From a virus, in IMG/VR virus record IMGVR_UViG_3300031227_000018, positions 1 to 64,000 of that record: a stretch of DNA of 64,000 nt. One strand, given 5' to 3'. This document shows, piece by piece, positions 33,287 through 41,704 of this stretch. The stretch's first letter is position 1. Every line of letters begins with the position of its first letter. The notes beneath the pieces were generated by a model. The model was not told the DNA's origin. It searched no databases and saw nothing but the letters and a program-made list of their open reading frames with translations. The translations under genes and the position numbers were made by a program.

Positions 33287-34265
33287 TTTATTGCCCTATA
33301 AGAGTTCCACACCAATTCATTTTTATAAAAGGGAAGATCATTCTTCAATTGATATTGTTGGCGGTAAGATTTTTGAACAAATGAAAGAACATGGCTATAG
33401 TGTAGAATTGAGATCGGCTAACAATGTTAATAAGCCAGAAATAAATCCAGTGGATGTTGGGATTGTTTATGGGCTCGTTCGAGATTTAAAGAAGTTGTCT
33501 CGATATAAAATAAAAGTGGCGGGGTTAGTTTGTGAAGAAGAATTGACTCCTCATAATATTGAGTTAATTGAAGAAGCTGATTTAGATCAAATATGGGTGC
33601 CGAGTGAGTTTGTGGCGAACTTTTTTGTTCAAGCTGGATTTACAGAAAAGGTTACTGTTGTACCGCATGGAATAGACGATTCCCCTATTATTGAATGTAA
33701 AAATAATGGGGAAAGATTCGTAGGTTTAATGATATACAATTCATACAATAGATTGAATGATCACGTAAAGAGAAAGAATCCGTTTAAGGCGGTCGAAGCT
33801 GTTAACTCTTTAAATGGATCGTTAGACCTTTTGTTGAGATTAAAAACAAAGCATCAAGGGTATTACAATAAATATGATTTAAAAAGGGTCGAATTTATTG
33901 ATCAATATTTTGAAAATGTGGATGAATTATATAGAGAGTGCAATTTTGTACTTTATCCGTCAGATTCGGAAGGTTTTGGGCTAATTGGCTTGGAGTGTTT
34001 GATGAGAGGAATTCCATTGATTTCCACTAAAACTGGTAACGATTATCTGGATAAAGATATCGAGTATGTCCACATTGAATTACCAGTGACCGTAGAAAAG
34101 ATTAAAGCAGCTATTTTGAAAATGGTGAGTAATTATCAATACTATAGAAAGCAATCCATTCAACAAAGGGATTTACTTTATTCTAGGTTTTCTTGGCCTG
34201 AGATTGGTAAAAAAGTTGATATCACTATGAGTAAAATTATACGTAAAATTTATGGGGTAAAGTAA
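33276..34265 (+). CDS. glycosyltransferase, family 1/4-like (GT-B)
   Basis: A 329-residue protein. IWVPSEFVANFFVQAGF followed by VTVVPHGID is the typical linker between the two GT-B domains, and CNFVLYPSDSEGFGLIGLEC (about 220-239) holds the EGFGLIGLE version of EX7E that binds the donor phosphate. It transfers a sugar from a nucleotide donor. It is the last gene of the glycan cassette. Its stop codon is part of the -35 element of promoter P5. Confidence 0.85.
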   Translation: MTNNLLPYKSSTPIHFYKREDHSSIDIVGGKIFEQMKEHGYSVELRSANNVNKPEINPVDVGIVYGLVRDLKKLSRYKIKVAGLVCEEELTPHNIELIEEADLDQIWVPSEFVANFFVQAGFTEKVTVVPHGIDDSPIIECKNNGERFVGLMIYNSYNRLNDHVKRKNPFKAVEAVNSLNGSLDLLLRLKTKHQGYYNKYDLKRVEFIDQYFENVDELYRECNFVLYPSDSEGFGLIGLECLMRGIPLISTKTGNDYLDKDIEYVHIELPVTVEKIKAAILKMVSNYQYYRKQSIQQRDLLYSRFSWPEIGKKVDITMSKIIRKIYGVK

Positions 34266-34291
34266 AAATCTCAAATAAGAAAAGGTATACT
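34263..34291 (+). promoter_or_regulatory. phage late promoter P5 (TAAAAAT-N16-TATACT)
   Basis: TAAAAAT at 34263-34269 (overlapping the TAA stop of the previous gene) and TATACT at 34286-34291, 16 bases apart. ATG 34302 lies ten bases after the -10 box, with no SD in between. Confidence 0.6.
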
Positions 34292-34301
34292 TCTTTCCAT
34301 T

Positions 34302-34556
34302 ATGAACGGTGACTTTAAGGGAACAGCGGAAGAATGGCGTGGTTATGCTGGTCGCGCGTTAGAAGATATCGGTAAAGATATAACTGAAGTAAAAAAAGAA
34401 TTGAAGGAAATTAAGGTAGATATTTCTTCCCATAAAATGAGTATTGTTAGGTTGAAGTTGAAGAGTGGGATTTGGGGGGTGATTGGAGGGGTTCTTACGA
34501 TTTCGGTATCCTTTCTTATATCCCTTTTAATTGGCAAAAAATTCTTGTTATTTTAA
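34302..34556 (+). CDS. XhlA-like holin-associated membrane protein
   Basis: An 84-residue protein. The N-terminal part has FKGTAEEWRGYAGRALEDIG followed by a coiled coil (ITEVKKELKEIKVDIS), and the C-terminus has one TM segment (GIWGVIGGVLTISVSFLISLLIG). This layout matches XhlA-type haemolysin/holin-accessory proteins of phages. It may help lysis. There is no SD, and the -10 box of P5 ends ten bases before the ATG, so a near-leaderless mRNA is likely. Confidence 0.65.
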   Translation: MNGDFKGTAEEWRGYAGRALEDIGKDITEVKKELKEIKVDISSHKMSIVRLKLKSGIWGVIGGVLTISVSFLISLLIGKKFLLF

Positions 34557-34572
34557 AAATAATCATAAAAAA

Positions 34573-34601
34573 TAAAAATAACAAATAAAAGAGGGTATAA
34601 T
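34573..34601 (+). promoter_or_regulatory. phage late promoter P6 (TAAAAAT-N16-TATAAT)
   Basis: TAAAAAT at 34573-34579 and a perfect TATAAT at 34596-34601, 16 bases apart, in the gap before the scaffold candidate and the major capsid gene. This gives the capsid genes a strong promoter of their own, only about 300 bases after P5. The transcript would carry a leader of about 46 bases with SD AAAGGAG. Confidence 0.7.
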
Positions 34602-34654
34602 GTGGTCGAATTTAGGAGCTTTTTATTCTAAAGAAAAGGAAAGGAGATTTAAAA

Positions 34655-35404
34655 ATGGCTAAAACGAACGAAGATAAACTTCTTAAAGCTATCGGAAATT
34701 TTTTGGATGGTGCTTTAGAGAAAACTGAAAATGAAGAAGATAATCTCGAAGAAGGTGAGGAGATTGTTAAAAAGGCTATGGACGATAAGCCTGGAAAAGA
34801 AAAGAAAGATGATAAGAAAGATAAGAAAGATGATGATGATGATGATGATGATTTAGGTAAGAAATGTAAGAAAGGTGAAGTTGAGGGTGGAGAAGATAAG
34901 ATTAAGCCCGGAAAACCTGCGGTAGATAAAATTGGTAAGAAATCTTTTTCTGGTTCCGATGAAGAATATAACGAATATTTGGAGTTAAAAAAAGCGAAAG
35001 ATGAGGAAGAAATGAAAAAAGCAAACGAAGAAAAAGAAAATTTTCAGAAAAGTATCACAGATTTAAAAGATGTGGTTGTTGATTTGAAGTCTAAAGTTGA
35101 GCTTATGTCAAAACAACCGAACGCTAAAAAATCTGTTGATGGTGTTGATTACATCAAAAAATCTGAGAATAATGATGAGGGAAAAGATGTAGATGAGTCC
35201 ACGCCTACAAGTGGTATGCCAAAACATATTATGAAGGCAAGAGTTGCCAATGTTATGTTTGAAAAAGGTGTTAAGGAGAAGAAATTGACGGCTGCTGATG
35301 TAGCTGAATATGAACACTCTGGAACACTTTTAGATCCTGCTAAACGTGGTCTTGTTAAATCGTTGGTGAGTGAAGAAATTAAAAAGGGTGGATTTCAAGG
35401 ATAA
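34655..35404 (+). CDS. acidic/charged scaffold-like protein before the major capsid gene
   Basis: A 249-residue protein with SD AAAGGAG upstream. Residues 40-90 are runs of Asp and Lys (GKEKKDDKKDKK, then a stretch of Asp), followed by a coiled coil (EEMKKANEEKENFQK, then LKDVVVDLKSKVELM). The C-terminal 60 residues (KHIMKARVANVMFEKGVKEK and following) look folded. Position immediately before the capsid gene, charge and coiled coil suggest a scaffold or capsid-assembly protein. It is distinct from the scaffold-like region of the protease. Confidence 0.6.
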   Translation: MAKTNEDKLLKAIGNFLDGALEKTENEEDNLEEGEEIVKKAMDDKPGKEKKDDKKDKKDDDDDDDDLGKKCKKGEVEGGEDKIKPGKPAVDKIGKKSFSGSDEEYNEYLELKKAKDEEEMKKANEEKENFQKSITDLKDVVVDLKSKVELMSKQPNAKKSVDGVDYIKKSENNDEGKDVDESTPTSGMPKHIMKARVANVMFEKGVKEKKLTAADVAEYEHSGTLLDPAKRGLVKSLVSEEIKKGGFQG

Positions 35405-35439
35405 TTGAATGTAATCGTTAAAGGATAGGAGGAAAAAAA

Positions 35440-36909
35440 ATGAATCCGGATTTAATTTTTGGTCAAGATGCTTTTGTAGCTGATACAGATATGTTGGAAA
35501 CTTTAACCAAAACCTTAACGGCAGGTTATGGTTATGAAGGTGCTCCTGGAGCACTGGCTGGTGGTGGAGCTTTGCAGGTTGAATCTCTTGATTCAACTAT
35601 GAGATCGGTTACCTGGGATTATCGTCATCTCAGAGCATGGCCAATCTTCCCGAAAGACAAGGCGTTCAATACGGTTGAACAGTATAACCGTGAAACCAGT
35701 TATGGTAGCCAGCAAAATGGTGGATTTTTTGATGCGGATCTTGGTGTCGCGCCACAGGCTCATGATGCTAACTTCCATCGTGAAATCCAGAAGGTGAGAT
35801 ATATCGGTACTACGCGTCAGGTTGCTCACCCGTTGACATTGGTCAGAACAGCTAATGGCCCTGCCATTGCTCTTCAGATTCAAGCTGGAACGATGTGGAT
35901 TTTAGAGCAGTGGGAACGTCAGATTTGGGAATCCAACGGCTATTTTCAAAATACAGCTAATGGGTATTTCACTGGTGATCCTGCACATATTCCTGCTGCA
36001 ACTGTAAAGTTTAATGGTATGGATCAGCAGATCCGATACGGCCAGGCAGATGCTTCGGCTCAGTATACGGGTTGGGATGGTTATAATCCAGAAACAACGG
36101 TTGTAACTAATATGGATGGTGCGGTTCCTGATGAGGATGATCTTACGGAATGGGCTTATTTGCAGTCACTTAATTTTGGTACACCTACCCATGCTTTTTT
36201 ACCACTAAAAGCTGTGGCAGATGTTTCTAGAACGATGTTGCCAAAAGAACGTGTAATTCCGGCAGGCACCGAAGGACGCGGTGGATTCTTGATGACTGAA
36301 TTTATCGCTGCAACAGGTGTTTTTAAGATGGTTGGTTCGAGATTCTTAGAACCTAAGCGTGCTCCGATGGTTACAGCTCAAACAGGTGCCCCAGTTCTTC
36401 CGGTCATAGGTGCAACTGCAGCAGAAGCTACGGGTGCTGGTGAAACTTCTGAATTGGCAGCTGGTAATCATTACTACAGGGTTTCAGCTATCAATCAATT
36501 TGGCGAATCACTCGCTGCTGCTCAGGCTGGCCCAATTGTTATCGTGGCAGGTCAGAGGGCTAGAATCGCCATTAATGGTGGTACGGTTGGAGCTCTTTAT
36601 TATGCGATTTATGAATCGCAGACTAACGGTTCTGGCTGGGAATTTGTAGGATATGTTCGAGATACGAATGCTGCAGGTGGAGCAGGTGCAATCTTCCGTG
36701 ACGCTGGTAAACTTCAAAGAGGTTTGGGTCATGGATATCTGCTTCAACTTGATGCGCTTAATGCGATTTGGAGACAGCTTGCTCCATTGATGAAGATGGA
36801 TCTTGCTATCACAGGTCCGGCCTTTAGGTGGATGCAACTTCTATACGGTACACCGATAGTTTTTGCTCCGCTTCATAATTGTATTATGGATAATATCGGT
36901 AGAGCGTAA
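35440..36909 (+). CDS. major capsid protein (HK97-fold candidate) with Ig/FN3-like insert
   Basis: A 489-residue protein with SD AGGAGG upstream. The N-terminal region (TDMLETLTKTLTAGYGYEGA) and the RHLRAWPIFPKDKAFNTVEQ block, with a long domain rich in Trp and Gly, look like large-phage major capsid proteins. Residues about 325-425 (LAAGNHYYRVSAINQFGESL, then AQAGPIVIVAGQ, then GALYYAIYESQTNGS) form an Ig or fibronectin III-like beta sandwich, probably exposed on the capsid. Beyond it the capsid fold resumes. A terminator follows. The call rests on composition, promoter strength and position. Confidence 0.75.
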   Translation: MNPDLIFGQDAFVADTDMLETLTKTLTAGYGYEGAPGALAGGGALQVESLDSTMRSVTWDYRHLRAWPIFPKDKAFNTVEQYNRETSYGSQQNGGFFDADLGVAPQAHDANFHREIQKVRYIGTTRQVAHPLTLVRTANGPAIALQIQAGTMWILEQWERQIWESNGYFQNTANGYFTGDPAHIPAATVKFNGMDQQIRYGQADASAQYTGWDGYNPETTVVTNMDGAVPDEDDLTEWAYLQSLNFGTPTHAFLPLKAVADVSRTMLPKERVIPAGTEGRGGFLMTEFIAATGVFKMVGSRFLEPKRAPMVTAQTGAPVLPVIGATAAEATGAGETSELAAGNHYYRVSAINQFGESLAAAQAGPIVIVAGQRARIAINGGTVGALYYAIYESQTNGSGWEFVGYVRDTNAAGGAGAIFRDAGKLQRGLGHGYLLQLDALNAIWRQLAPLMKMDLAITGPAFRWMQLLYGTPIVFAPLHNCIMDNIGRA

Positions 36910-36970
36910 CTTAAAATATAGAAGAGATGGTGGTGGTTTCCTTGTGTGCAGTATGCTTCTTAGTCGTAAG

Positions 36971-37001
36971 AAAGGGTGGGATTAAAGTCCTACCCTTTTT
37001 T
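36971..37001 (+). terminator. rho-independent terminator after the capsid gene
   Basis: An 11-bp stem pairs 36971-36981 with 36988-36998 around a six-base loop, with a run of T from 36996 to 37001. It lies 60 bases after the capsid stop. The preceding bases (36910-36970) hold no gene. It separates the capsid unit from promoter P7. Confidence 0.85.
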
Positions 37002-37014
37002 ATTGGTGAATAAG

Positions 37015-37043
37015 TAAAAAATAAAGTAAAAAAGAAGTAAAAT
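37015..37043 (+). promoter_or_regulatory. phage late promoter P7 (TAAAAAA-N16-TAAAAT)
   Basis: TAAAAAA at 37015-37021 and TAAAAT at 37038-37043 with the same 16-base spacing. Both boxes deviate by one base from the best sites, so it may be weaker. It directly follows the capsid terminator and heads the connector operon (ATG 37076). Confidence 0.5.
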
Positions 37044-37075
37044 GAGTTGAGAATAAAAATTAAAAGGATAAAAAT

Positions 37076-37360
37076 ATGGGTGAAAATAAAAAAATTTATG
37101 AGACTGATGTTCTTGAACTTTGTCCATTTTTACAGATGAACGGTTTAAGGTATTTGAGGGTTAGGAAAGATAAGAACCATAGTAAAATCGATAATTGTGT
37201 TTTTGTCTTTGAAGATGAAAAACAACAAGGTTCTGATTTATCTATGGCTTTTTTAAAAAGTAGAGAAAAAGAATATAAGGTGCATTGGGGATTTTTTAGA
37301 AATGAATTGGCAAAAGCTCAAGGTAAGAGCTACGCTAATTATGAAATATTGGAAAAGTGA
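37076..37360 (+). CDS. small hypothetical protein (DUF5659-like)
   Basis: A 94-residue protein with weak SD AAAAGG. The order YETDVLELCPFLQMNGLRYL, then NCVFVFEDEKQQG, then FLKSREKEYKVHWGFFRNEL resembles the DUF5659 pattern (a hydrophobic start, an FVFED strand and a C-terminal helix), recalled rather than searched. The function is unknown. It heads the connector operon. Confidence 0.55.
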   Translation: MGENKKIYETDVLELCPFLQMNGLRYLRVRKDKNHSKIDNCVFVFEDEKQQGSDLSMAFLKSREKEYKVHWGFFRNELAKAQGKSYANYEILEK

Positions 37361-37368
37361 GGAAATAA

Positions 37369-37755
37369 ATGGCGACTGCTTTGACTTTAAGAATATTGGG
37401 TGCTCAGGATCAAGGGATTCTCGATGCTTTTGAGTTTTATGGGGGAGAAAAACGCACCATGACTCTTCAATTGGTTAGAATCGAAGATGATCAAAAATGG
37501 GTAATTCCTGCTGATGTTTCTGATGTTGAAGTGATAGTTTCGGGAACTCCAGATGATATATCTTTAAAAAAATCTGGGGGTTTCGTTGTAATAGATAGCG
37601 TTGATAAAAGTGTAATGACTGTCAATTTGTCAACGACAGCTACTGCAGCAATGATAACGGGGAATATTCAAGCGAAGGTTTCTTCCCCCACCATTGACAC
37701 AATTTATGCTAGACTTGATTTATCATTAAAAAGGTTACGAAAAATATCGGAGTGA
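37369..37755 (+). CDS. beta-rich virion protein candidate
   Basis: A 128-residue protein with SD GTGAGGA. It is nearly all beta strands (RTMTLQLVRIEDDQKWVIPA, then VSDVEVIVSGTPDDISLKK, then VMTVNLSTTATAAMITGNIQ) in a layout like the small Ig-like proteins that lie before connector genes in other phages. It probably stabilises the head vertex or the neck. No family is identified with confidence. Confidence 0.55.
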   Translation: MATALTLRILGAQDQGILDAFEFYGGEKRTMTLQLVRIEDDQKWVIPADVSDVEVIVSGTPDDISLKKSGGFVVIDSVDKSVMTVNLSTTATAAMITGNIQAKVSSPTIDTIYARLDLSLKRLRKISE

Positions 37756-37758
37756 TGA

Positions 37759-38574
37759 ATGACTCAAAGTTCAGTTATATTTCCTGAGAATGCTGTATCT
37801 CAACCTGGTTATGATAGGTATGATACGGTATTAACAGTCAATGATTTGAGAAAAAGGTACTTGCATGGAGTTGATTTGAGAGATAGTACGGGCAAAAATT
37901 TGAGCAAACAAGCTGTTGAATTTTATCTCAAGTCCGCCATTTCTCAAATTGAACATGATTATGAAATAACAATCACTCCCACCAAGTACATGTATGAACC
38001 ACATGATTATAAGATGGTGGATTATTGGAATTGGTCTTTAATTAGATTAAAACATAAACCAGTTATCAGTATCGAAGAGTTGCAATTGAGAGTTACTAAT
38101 CCTGATGATAGTAGCGAATCAGATGCTGTAATACCAAACAGTTGGATTAGGCTAACCAATTTGACAGGCCAATTCCAATTAGCCCCTATCACGGGTTCTA
38201 TTGGAACTTTTAATATTGGTAACACCACATTCTTACCTCGCATACTCATTTTTAACGACACTTTTCCGGCGTTTTTTCGTGTAACTTATACTGCGGGTTT
38301 TGAAATAAATAGAATCCCAGCAATCATTAATAACGCTATTGGATTGACTGCTGCTTTACGTATTCTTTCTATCGCGGGCGATCTTGTTCTTGGTGCAGGT
38401 GTAGCGAGTTCTTCAATAGGGTTGGACGGTCTCAGTAAAAGTATTTCAACCACAGCATCGGCTATGTACGGTGCTTATTCTGCTCGTATGGAAGATTATA
38501 GAAAAGAACTTAAAAAAATAGAAGGCATTCTTAAGAAGTATTATGGAAAAACTTTAAAGGCAGCTGTTGTTTAA
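37759..38574 (+). CDS. head-tail connector / adaptor protein candidate
   Basis: A 271-residue protein. LTVNDLRKRYLHGVDLRDSTG and AVEFYLKSAISQIEHDYEIT are helices typical of gp6-type adaptors, followed by a beta region (PVISIEELQLRV, then FFRVTYTAGFEIN) and a C-terminal helical part (INNAIGLTAALRILSIAGDL, then RKELKKIEGILKKYYG). The position after capsid and before tail genes supports a portal-adjacent connector. A gp6-like assignment is plausible but not certain. Confidence 0.65.
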   Translation: MTQSSVIFPENAVSQPGYDRYDTVLTVNDLRKRYLHGVDLRDSTGKNLSKQAVEFYLKSAISQIEHDYEITITPTKYMYEPHDYKMVDYWNWSLIRLKHKPVISIEELQLRVTNPDDSSESDAVIPNSWIRLTNLTGQFQLAPITGSIGTFNIGNTTFLPRILIFNDTFPAFFRVTYTAGFEINRIPAIINNAIGLTAALRILSIAGDLVLGAGVASSSIGLDGLSKSISTTASAMYGAYSARMEDYRKELKKIEGILKKYYGKTLKAAVV

Positions 38575-38591
38575 AATAAAAGGGGTGATAT

Positions 38592-39002
38592 ATGATTAAA
38601 GAATATAAGAAAAAAGAAAAGACGAGGTTGTCGGAACATTTTGTATCTACAGAATTTGATTGTCATTGTAAACGAAAAGGGTGCACTATCACTTATATTG
38701 ATAGCGATTTGATTGACCTTTTAGAGCAATTGAGAGATAAGTGGGGTGGCAACCCTATTTTAATTAAGAGCGGTTTTAGGTGTGTAGATCATAACGCTAA
38801 AGCGGGGGGTAAATCCGGGAGTAGGCATTTGGTAGGTAAGGCGGCTGATTTTGATATGCACAAGTTAAAAGAAATTGTTGGGATAGATGTTTTGATACAA
38901 GATTGTCAGGCTTTTGGAGGGTTGGGGTTATCAATAAGGAAAAGTTTTATTCATGGGGATGTTCGAAAAACTCGTGCAAGATGGAAATATAAAGGAGGTT
39001 GA
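38592..39002 (+). CDS. M15-family peptidase (endolysin or head-associated)
   Basis: A 136-residue protein, one complete M15_3-type D-Ala-D-Ala carboxypeptidase-like domain. SGFRCVDHNAKAGGKSGSRH (about 61-80), then LVGKAADF with the zinc Asp, then FIHGDVR (about 118-124), matches the metal-binding His/Asp/His set. The N-terminal part has a Cys pair (FDCHCKRKGCTIT). It would cut peptidoglycan cross-link peptides for host lysis. No signal peptide is seen, so it needs a holin. SD GGGGTG lies upstream. Confidence 0.85.
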   Translation: MIKEYKKKEKTRLSEHFVSTEFDCHCKRKGCTITYIDSDLIDLLEQLRDKWGGNPILIKSGFRCVDHNAKAGGKSGSRHLVGKAADFDMHKLKEIVGIDVLIQDCQAFGGLGLSIRKSFIHGDVRKTRARWKYKGG

Positions 39003-39004
39003 TC

Positions 39005-39193
39005 ATGCTAAGTATTTTCAATATTTTTAGAAAAAAGAAACTTAAAGTTGGAGCGAAAGTTGTTTTGTTAGGGAATAAAGATTATGAAGGTGTTATTGCG
39101 GGTGTTAAAGAAGACGGTTGTTTGATTCAGTGGGATAAGTATAAAACAGGTGATATTCATAAATACGCTTTTGATGCGTTTAAACTAATTTAA
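39005..39193 (+). CDS. small KOW/SH3-like hypothetical protein
   Basis: About 62 residues. ATG 39005 is chosen because SD AAAGGAGG (38991-38998) is correctly placed. A short helix (LSIFNIFRKKK) is followed by a beta barrel-like series (KVGAKVVLLGNKDYEGVIAG, then GCLIQWDKYKTGDIH). The SH3/KOW appearance is only a pattern impression. The function is unknown. Confidence 0.55.
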   Translation: MLSIFNIFRKKKLKVGAKVVLLGNKDYEGVIAGVKEDGCLIQWDKYKTGDIHKYAFDAFKLI

Positions 39194-39218
39194 GAAATGA
39201 AGGAAAACGGGGTGAAGA

Positions 39219-40118
39219 ATGGAACAGACAAATAAGGTCTTTGAAGGACTCAAGAGTGATATTATGGGGTTATCTGATTTTATGGGTAAGGAAAAATTGT
39301 ATCAGGATTTTCATGCAATGGTCGCTTTGATAACTCCCGACAAGGAAATACATGCAGATGTGTGGGATCGTGATGAAAGTAGGATAAGAAATAAAATTCA
39401 AAACCCTGAGTATAAAACTTACGGTGAGGAAAAAGGTGGGGTTGAGTTGGCTTTTCGTTTAAAACAAGTATCTCCCCAAGAAATTGGTCTTGCTCCTGTT
39501 GATAAGACTCCAGTTTTTTTTGATTCAGCCATGGCGTTATCCCCTTCTTATCAAGATGAATTTAGTGAAGTAGACGGTTACGAACCTAGTCGTGATATTA
39601 TGGGCGGTGGCATTAAATGTAATTGTGCTGTGTGTGTTGTTTTGAGAAAACCCAAAGAAATTTGGCAGCCCTTTGACTATAAAGTTGCTGAAGAAACGGT
39701 GAATTTCATAAACGAATATATTGAAAACAATAGGATGATTGAAAAGAAAATGAATATCAAAAGAACCCCCGAGGAACTAAAGATATTGACAGATAGAATT
39801 AAAGAACATTATGCGACTAAATCCATTGATTTTATTGATGAGATCAAAAAGTCCGTTGATATTCGCATTAAAAATGATATCAAAGAAAAGGTTAAACTGG
39901 AGAAGACGACTCTTTTAAAGTCAATTAAAGATAAATTGGATTTGTTAAAAAGAACAAAAGAAGGGAAGGAAATCGTTAAAGGTTTGTTTGGTGAAGAATT
40001 TAAAATATTCCAAATGAATTCTGATTCTGAATCTGAAATGGAAGGTTTTTGTAAATCGTTAAGCGGGTCTACTGATATCGTAGATTTTGTCGGTGTCAAT
40101 GGGGCGAAAGGTGAATAA
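39219..40118 (+). CDS. conserved neck-region protein, function unknown
   Basis: A 299-residue protein. The first 170 residues are mixed alpha/beta with a Cys cluster (IKCNCAVCVVLRKP, about 132-145). The second half is strongly basic and coiled-coil (NRMIEKKMNIKRTPEELKIL, then IKEKVKLEKTTLLKSIKDKL). It lies between endolysin and neck genes. It may be part of head completion. No family is recognised. Confidence 0.6.
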   Translation: MEQTNKVFEGLKSDIMGLSDFMGKEKLYQDFHAMVALITPDKEIHADVWDRDESRIRNKIQNPEYKTYGEEKGGVELAFRLKQVSPQEIGLAPVDKTPVFFDSAMALSPSYQDEFSEVDGYEPSRDIMGGGIKCNCAVCVVLRKPKEIWQPFDYKVAEETVNFINEYIENNRMIEKKMNIKRTPEELKILTDRIKEHYATKSIDFIDEIKKSVDIRIKNDIKEKVKLEKTTLLKSIKDKLDLLKRTKEGKEIVKGLFGEEFKIFQMNSDSESEMEGFCKSLSGSTDIVDFVGVNGAKGE

Positions 40119-40120
40119 TT

Positions 40121-40951
40121 GTGGTCACAAGAAGGTTGGCAAAGGGGAAGTATACCAAAGGCTCCAATCCTTATAAAGCTAAAACGGGCAGTTGGGCAGT
40201 CTTAGATCCCGAAGAATTTAATGCACAAATTGCTGAACATGGAATTAGGGTTTTGCATGAAAAGATCACCTTATGCCCTAATTATCGTGGTGAAAGCGAC
40301 AGCGGGGTTCATGTTTTAGATTGCCCGCTTTGTCATGGCAGTAATTTCATTCATTTTGATCCGCAAGAAATTTGGGGATTATTTCAACAAAATTCTTTAG
40401 TGCAAAACTTTTTTACACAGGGTTGGTGGGATAGGGGAACAGCTCTTTTAACCACTCCCACCCATTTAGAAGGGGAGTCAAGTCAACCAATTTTTTTGAA
40501 TTATTTTGATAAAATAACACTCCTAGATTTTGAAGAAAGATTTCATGAGTTAATCCATAAGTCTAAAGGGAATCTAGATAAGCTAAAATATCCAGTTGTT
40601 GACGTCAACTTCTTAAGAACCACTTATAAGGAATATCATAAACACAAGGATTTTGATGTAACTGATGATGGCTATATAAAATGGAAATCAGATAATCACC
40701 CTAGCTACGATATGTATCAAGAGGTAGGCGAGTTATTTACGGTATCATATTTACGAAGACCCATCTATCGAGTTTTAGAAATTATGCATGAAGGTAGGTA
40801 TAGTCAATACAATTTTAAAAAAGCCACTCGGGTGGCTTCGCGCTATCCGCAGCAAGTTTTGATTAAGAAGGATTTTTTAATTCAACGAGCGGAAGAAACT
40901 CAAGATAAAGAAATAATTTCGGCTGAGGATTTAACACCATCCGGACCATAA
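40121..40951 (+). CDS. head-completion/neck protein candidate with Cys motifs
   Basis: A 276-residue protein starting at GTG 40121, two bases after the previous stop. A cysteine set (ITLCPNYRGES, then DCPLCHGSNF) near residues 48-72 may bind zinc. The WGLFQQNSLVQNFFTQGWWD block and the later SYLRRPIYRVLEIMHEGRYS block look like a conserved phage family seen in neck regions, from memory. The exact role (head closure or tail joining) is not known. Confidence 0.6.
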   Translation: MVTRRLAKGKYTKGSNPYKAKTGSWAVLDPEEFNAQIAEHGIRVLHEKITLCPNYRGESDSGVHVLDCPLCHGSNFIHFDPQEIWGLFQQNSLVQNFFTQGWWDRGTALLTTPTHLEGESSQPIFLNYFDKITLLDFEERFHELIHKSKGNLDKLKYPVVDVNFLRTTYKEYHKHKDFDVTDDGYIKWKSDNHPSYDMYQEVGELFTVSYLRRPIYRVLEIMHEGRYSQYNFKKATRVASRYPQQVLIKKDFLIQRAEETQDKEIISAEDLTPSGP

Positions 40952-40952
40952 A

Positions 40953-41669
40953 ATGGCAAATTTTGATATAAATTTAAAAGCAAGTGAGTTGGGAAAGAGT
41001 TTGGATGATATTTCCGACCGAGCTAAGAATGAATTGAGCGGAGCATTAGGCGGTTTAGTGGATGCCATTTATGGTCAAGGAATCATTTATGCACAACAAC
41101 GATTAAAGACAACTCGCCTTCAATATTTGGAGAATTTTCATTATCAAAAGGCTGGGGACAATCTTTATGTTATTTATTTGGATGACGAAGCCAATTATTT
41201 AGAAGATGGATTTGCTGGATTTTCTATGATCCCTGGATTAGTGAATGGCCCTAAATCAAAACCCACTAAAGATGGGATGGGGAGATATAACACTGTACCG
41301 ATTCGTCATTCTGTAGGAAGTCAACAAAAGACGAATATGGCACAAATGGAATTACAACAGAATTTAATAGATACAATTAAGAGAAATAAACTGGGAAAAA
41401 CTTTTAAACATCCTTCAGGGCAACCCATGCAGGGAGTTGTAGCTAGGGTTAAGGGAAACGATTTAGCTCAGAACCTTCAAGGGTTGGTGAAAGTTCAAAA
41501 AACGTATGAGAAGGCGACTCAGAGCTATTATATGACTTTTAGGAGGGTGTCCACTAAGACTGATCCAACTAAATGGAGACATCCTGGATGGAAAGGTGCG
41601 CATATTTTTGATGATTTAGAAAATTTTACTGATAGAAAAATAGAAGAAATATTGCAGGCAATTCTGTAA
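40953..41669 (+). CDS. tail-completion-like structural protein candidate
   Basis: A 238-residue protein beginning with FDINLKASELGKSLDDISDR and a helix-rich N-terminal region, then strands (LYVIYLDDEANYLEDGFAGF) and a basic C-terminal half (RKIEEILQAIL end). The opening resembles HK97 gp10-like neck/tail-completion proteins, which sit at this position. It precedes promoter P8. Confidence is moderate. Confidence 0.55.
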   Translation: MANFDINLKASELGKSLDDISDRAKNELSGALGGLVDAIYGQGIIYAQQRLKTTRLQYLENFHYQKAGDNLYVIYLDDEANYLEDGFAGFSMIPGLVNGPKSKPTKDGMGRYNTVPIRHSVGSQQKTNMAQMELQQNLIDTIKRNKLGKTFKHPSGQPMQGVVARVKGNDLAQNLQGLVKVQKTYEKATQSYYMTFRRVSTKTDPTKWRHPGWKGAHIFDDLENFTDRKIEEILQAIL

Positions 41670-41698
41670 TAAAAATTAGAGGCGAGAAGGACTATAAT
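41670..41698 (+). promoter_or_regulatory. phage late promoter P8 (TAAAAAT-N16-TATAAT)
   Basis: TAAAAAT at 41670-41676 (overlapping the previous stop) and a perfect TATAAT at 41693-41698, 16 bases apart. ATG 41705 lies exactly seven bases after the -10 box start of the spacer, so the transcript is expected to begin at the start codon. Confidence 0.65.
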
Positions 41699-41704
41699 AA
41701 AAAA

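Noticed and set aside
34602-34631. GTG-initiated ten-codon frame directly after the TATAAT box of P6
   Set aside because: It starts one base after the -10 box, so it would lie upstream of the expected transcript start; probably chance.
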